Positions 5,523 through 7,212 of a stretch of DNA of 7,212 nucleotides are shown piece after piece. Position numbers and translations under genes: made by a program. The notes under the pieces were generated by a model, which did no database searches, was not told where the DNA came from, and was given only the letters and a program-made list of their open reading frames with translations. The number at the start of each line of letters is the position of its first letter. The stretch's first letter is position 1. Source of the DNA: Planctomycetota bacterium (lineage in GTDB: Bacteria > Planctomycetota > SZUA-567 > H5-PLA8 > CALKMO01); the NCBI GenBank assembly GCA_026417845.1, contig JAOACM010000226.1:1-7212 (forward strand), given 5' to 3'.

Positions 5523-7212
5523 TCACTCAAGGTCCGGGCTCCTCGCCTCGATCTTCTCCCTCGCCCGTGCGAGGAACTCCTCTAATTTCATGACGCCGAT
5601 ATTCTTCCTTCCCCTGCAACGGACGGACGCCGAATCGGAGGCGGCTTCCTTCGCGCCGATGGCCAGGAAGTATGGCACTTTCGCGGCCTCAGCGCGTGCG
5701 GCCTTGGCGGCTATCCTGTCCGCGTTTATGTCGCCCTCGACCCTGAACCCCTCGGCCAGCAGCCTGGCTACGGCCCTGCGCGCCGCCTCCTCTTCGCGCT
5801 CGGTGACATTGGCCACGCGGACCTGCACCGGCGCCAGCCATGGCGGAAAGGCCCCGGCGTAGTGCTCGATCAGAAAACCGATGAATCTCTCGTGCGTACC
5901 CAGCGGAGCCCTGTGGATGCACAGGGGCGTTTCGTCCTCGTTCCTGGCGTTCTTGAAGGTCAGGCCGAATCTCGCCGGGATTGCGAAGTCAACCTGGTTG
6001 GTGGCCAGCGTAAACTCCCTGCCTATCGCGCTCCATATCTGCACGTCTATTTTCGGTCCGTAGAACGCCGCCTCGCCGGGGATCTCCTCGAACGGGATCC
6101 CCCCGCTGCGCAGCGCCCGCCGGACGCGCTCTTCGGTAGCCTTCCAGAGCTCGGGTTGTCCCACGTATTTTTTACCAATCCCTTCGGGAGAGTGGGTGCT
6201 GAACCGCATCATGTAATTCGATATCCCGAAGATGCCGAAGTATCCCAGGTACATCCTGCAAACCGCCAGGAATTCCTCCTCGAACTGCTCCAGCGAGCAG
6301 TAGATATGGGCGTCGTTCATCTGCATGGACCGGACGCGCATCAGCCCGAACAGTTCGCCGCTCTGCTCGTACCTGTAGCACGTCCCGTACTCAGCCAGCC
6401 GCACCGGCAGGTCCCGGTAGGATCTCAGCTCCGAAGCGTATATCTTGTGATGGTGGGGGCAGTTCATGGGCTTCAGGTAATATTTCGTCCCCTCGATCTC
6501 CATCGGCGGGAACATGCTGTCTTTGTAGTACGGCAGGTGACCGCTCGTCAGGTACATTTTTTCCTTGCATATGTGCGGGGTGCGGACGCGCATGTATCCG
6601 GCCTTGCGTTCCGTCTCCTTCGCCAGCCTTTCGAGCTCTTCAATGATTGCCGCGCCGTTGGGAAGGAACAGAGGCAGTCCCGGTCCGACGTCATCATCGA
6701 ACATGAAGATGCCGAGCTCGCGTCCCAGCTTGCGATGGTCGCGTTTTTTCGCTTCCTCCAGGCGCGCCAGATACTCGTCCAGGAGTTTTTTCGTCGGCCA
6801 TGCGGTCCCGTAGACGCGATGGAGCCTGTCGGAATTGGCGTCGCCATGCCAGTAGCTGGCGGAGACCGACATGACTTTGAACGCGCCGATACGGCCCGTG
6901 TCGGGAAGGTGCGGACCGCGGCATAGGTCCTCAAAGACCCCGTCGCCCGGCATTGCAATCCTGTAGAAGCTCAGCACGGGACCTTCCGCGCGCATCGCGT
7001 TGTCGAGCTTGTACTTGTTGCCCTCGCCCTCGACCCTGCGCAGTCCCTCCTCCCTCGGCATCTCGATCCGGATGAACGGCCGGCGCTCCTTTATTATCGC
7101 CGCCATCTCCGCCTCGATCCGCGGAAAATCTTCGGTGCTTATCGGCCTGTCCAGCGCTATATCGTAGTAGAAACCATCCTTTATCGGCGGTCCGTATACC
7201 AGGTTGGCATCC
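5523..7212 (-). CDS. thrS: Threonyl-tRNA synthetase, C-terminal 562 residues (5' end outside window)
   Basis: Class II aminoacyl-tRNA synthetase that charges tRNA-Thr with threonine in the cytoplasm. The reading frame is open to the right edge, so the TGS domain and the start of the editing domain (about 100 residues) are missing. Numbering from the first visible residue: 4-15 read VYGPPIKDGFYY, typical of the N2 editing domain, and CRGPH at 97-101 matches the conserved editing-domain Cys/His. The catalytic core runs from about 156 to 455. Its three zinc ligands are visible: Cys251 in MNCPHHH, His302 in NDAHIYC and His433 in CIHRA. Motif 2 is around CYRYEQSGELFGLMRVRS and motif 3 is HRAPLGTHERFIG. 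The anticodon-binding domain runs from WLAPVQV (about 458) to the TGA stop. All key residues are intact. Genes downstream follow on the same strand, with infC only 45 bases away. Confidence 0.97.
   Translation of the reverse strand, partial: DANLVYGPPIKDGFYYDIALDRPISTEDFPRIEAEMAAIIKERRPFIRIEMPREEGLRRVEGEGNKYKLDNAMRAEGPVLSFYRIAMPGDGVFEDLCRGPHLPDTGRIGAFKVMSVSASYWHGDANSDRLHRVYGTAWPTKKLLDEYLARLEEAKKRDHRKLGRELGIFMFDDDVGPGLPLFLPNGAAIIEELERLAKETERKAGYMRVRTPHICKEKMYLTSGHLPYYKDSMFPPMEIEGTKYYLKPMNCPHHHKIYASELRSYRDLPVRLAEYGTCYRYEQSGELFGLMRVRSMQMNDAHIYCSLEQFEEEFLAVCRMYLGYFGIFGISNYMMRFSTHSPEGIGKKYVGQPELWKATEERVRRALRSGGIPFEEIPGEAAFYGPKIDVQIWSAIGREFTLATNQVDFAIPARFGLTFKNARNEDETPLCIHRAPLGTHERFIGFLIEHYAGAFPPWLAPVQVRVANVTEREEEAARRAVARLLAEGFRVEGDINADRIAAKAARAEAAKVPYFLAIGAKEAASDSASVRCRGRKNIGVMKLEEFLARAREKIEARSPDLE

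Noticed and set aside
5862..6926. Plus-strand open frame of 354 codons opposite thrS
   Set aside because: It is fully antisense to conserved ThrRS catalytic residues, so it is a shadow frame.

Overview
The window is GC-rich bacterial DNA. Every gene I can support lies on the minus strand, so the genes read from right to left. In order they are: the 3' part of thrS (threonyl-tRNA synthetase, entering from the right edge), infC (translation initiation factor IF-3), and a 1358-residue membrane-anchored Ser/Thr protein kinase of the bacterial Hanks/PknB type. A poorly resolved stretch at the left edge follows, where a new gene appears to start from a TTG codon and runs off the window. I see no tRNA, rRNA, CRISPR array, insertion sequence or prophage signal.

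The organism is probably an uncultured Planctomycetota or other PVC-like lineage. This is inferred from the very large one-pass kinase with an N-terminal helical module, Ala-rich helical repeats and predicted beta-sandwich modules outside the membrane, plus the high GC content. It does not come from any database match.

Region by region: 5523-7212 is thrS. It is followed after 45 bases, in the same reading frame, by infC (4761-5477, GTG start), which has a roughly 70-residue low-complexity C-terminal tail. Bases 4463-4760 form a GC-rich spacer with several short palindromes. Bases 386-4462 are the kinase gene, with a clear ribosome binding site. Directly after its stop lies a compact GC hairpin (367-382). 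Bases 1-366 hold a doubtful 51-codon ORF whose stop overlaps the TTG start of the partial leftmost gene.

thrS and infC are a classic translation pair and are likely co-transcribed. In most bacteria infC is followed by rpmI and rplT, but here the kinase gene takes that place. The kinase is probably a signalling protein: a cytoplasmic catalytic domain, one membrane segment, and about 930 residues outside the membrane ending in two related beta-rich modules. Nothing in the sequence ties it functionally to translation.
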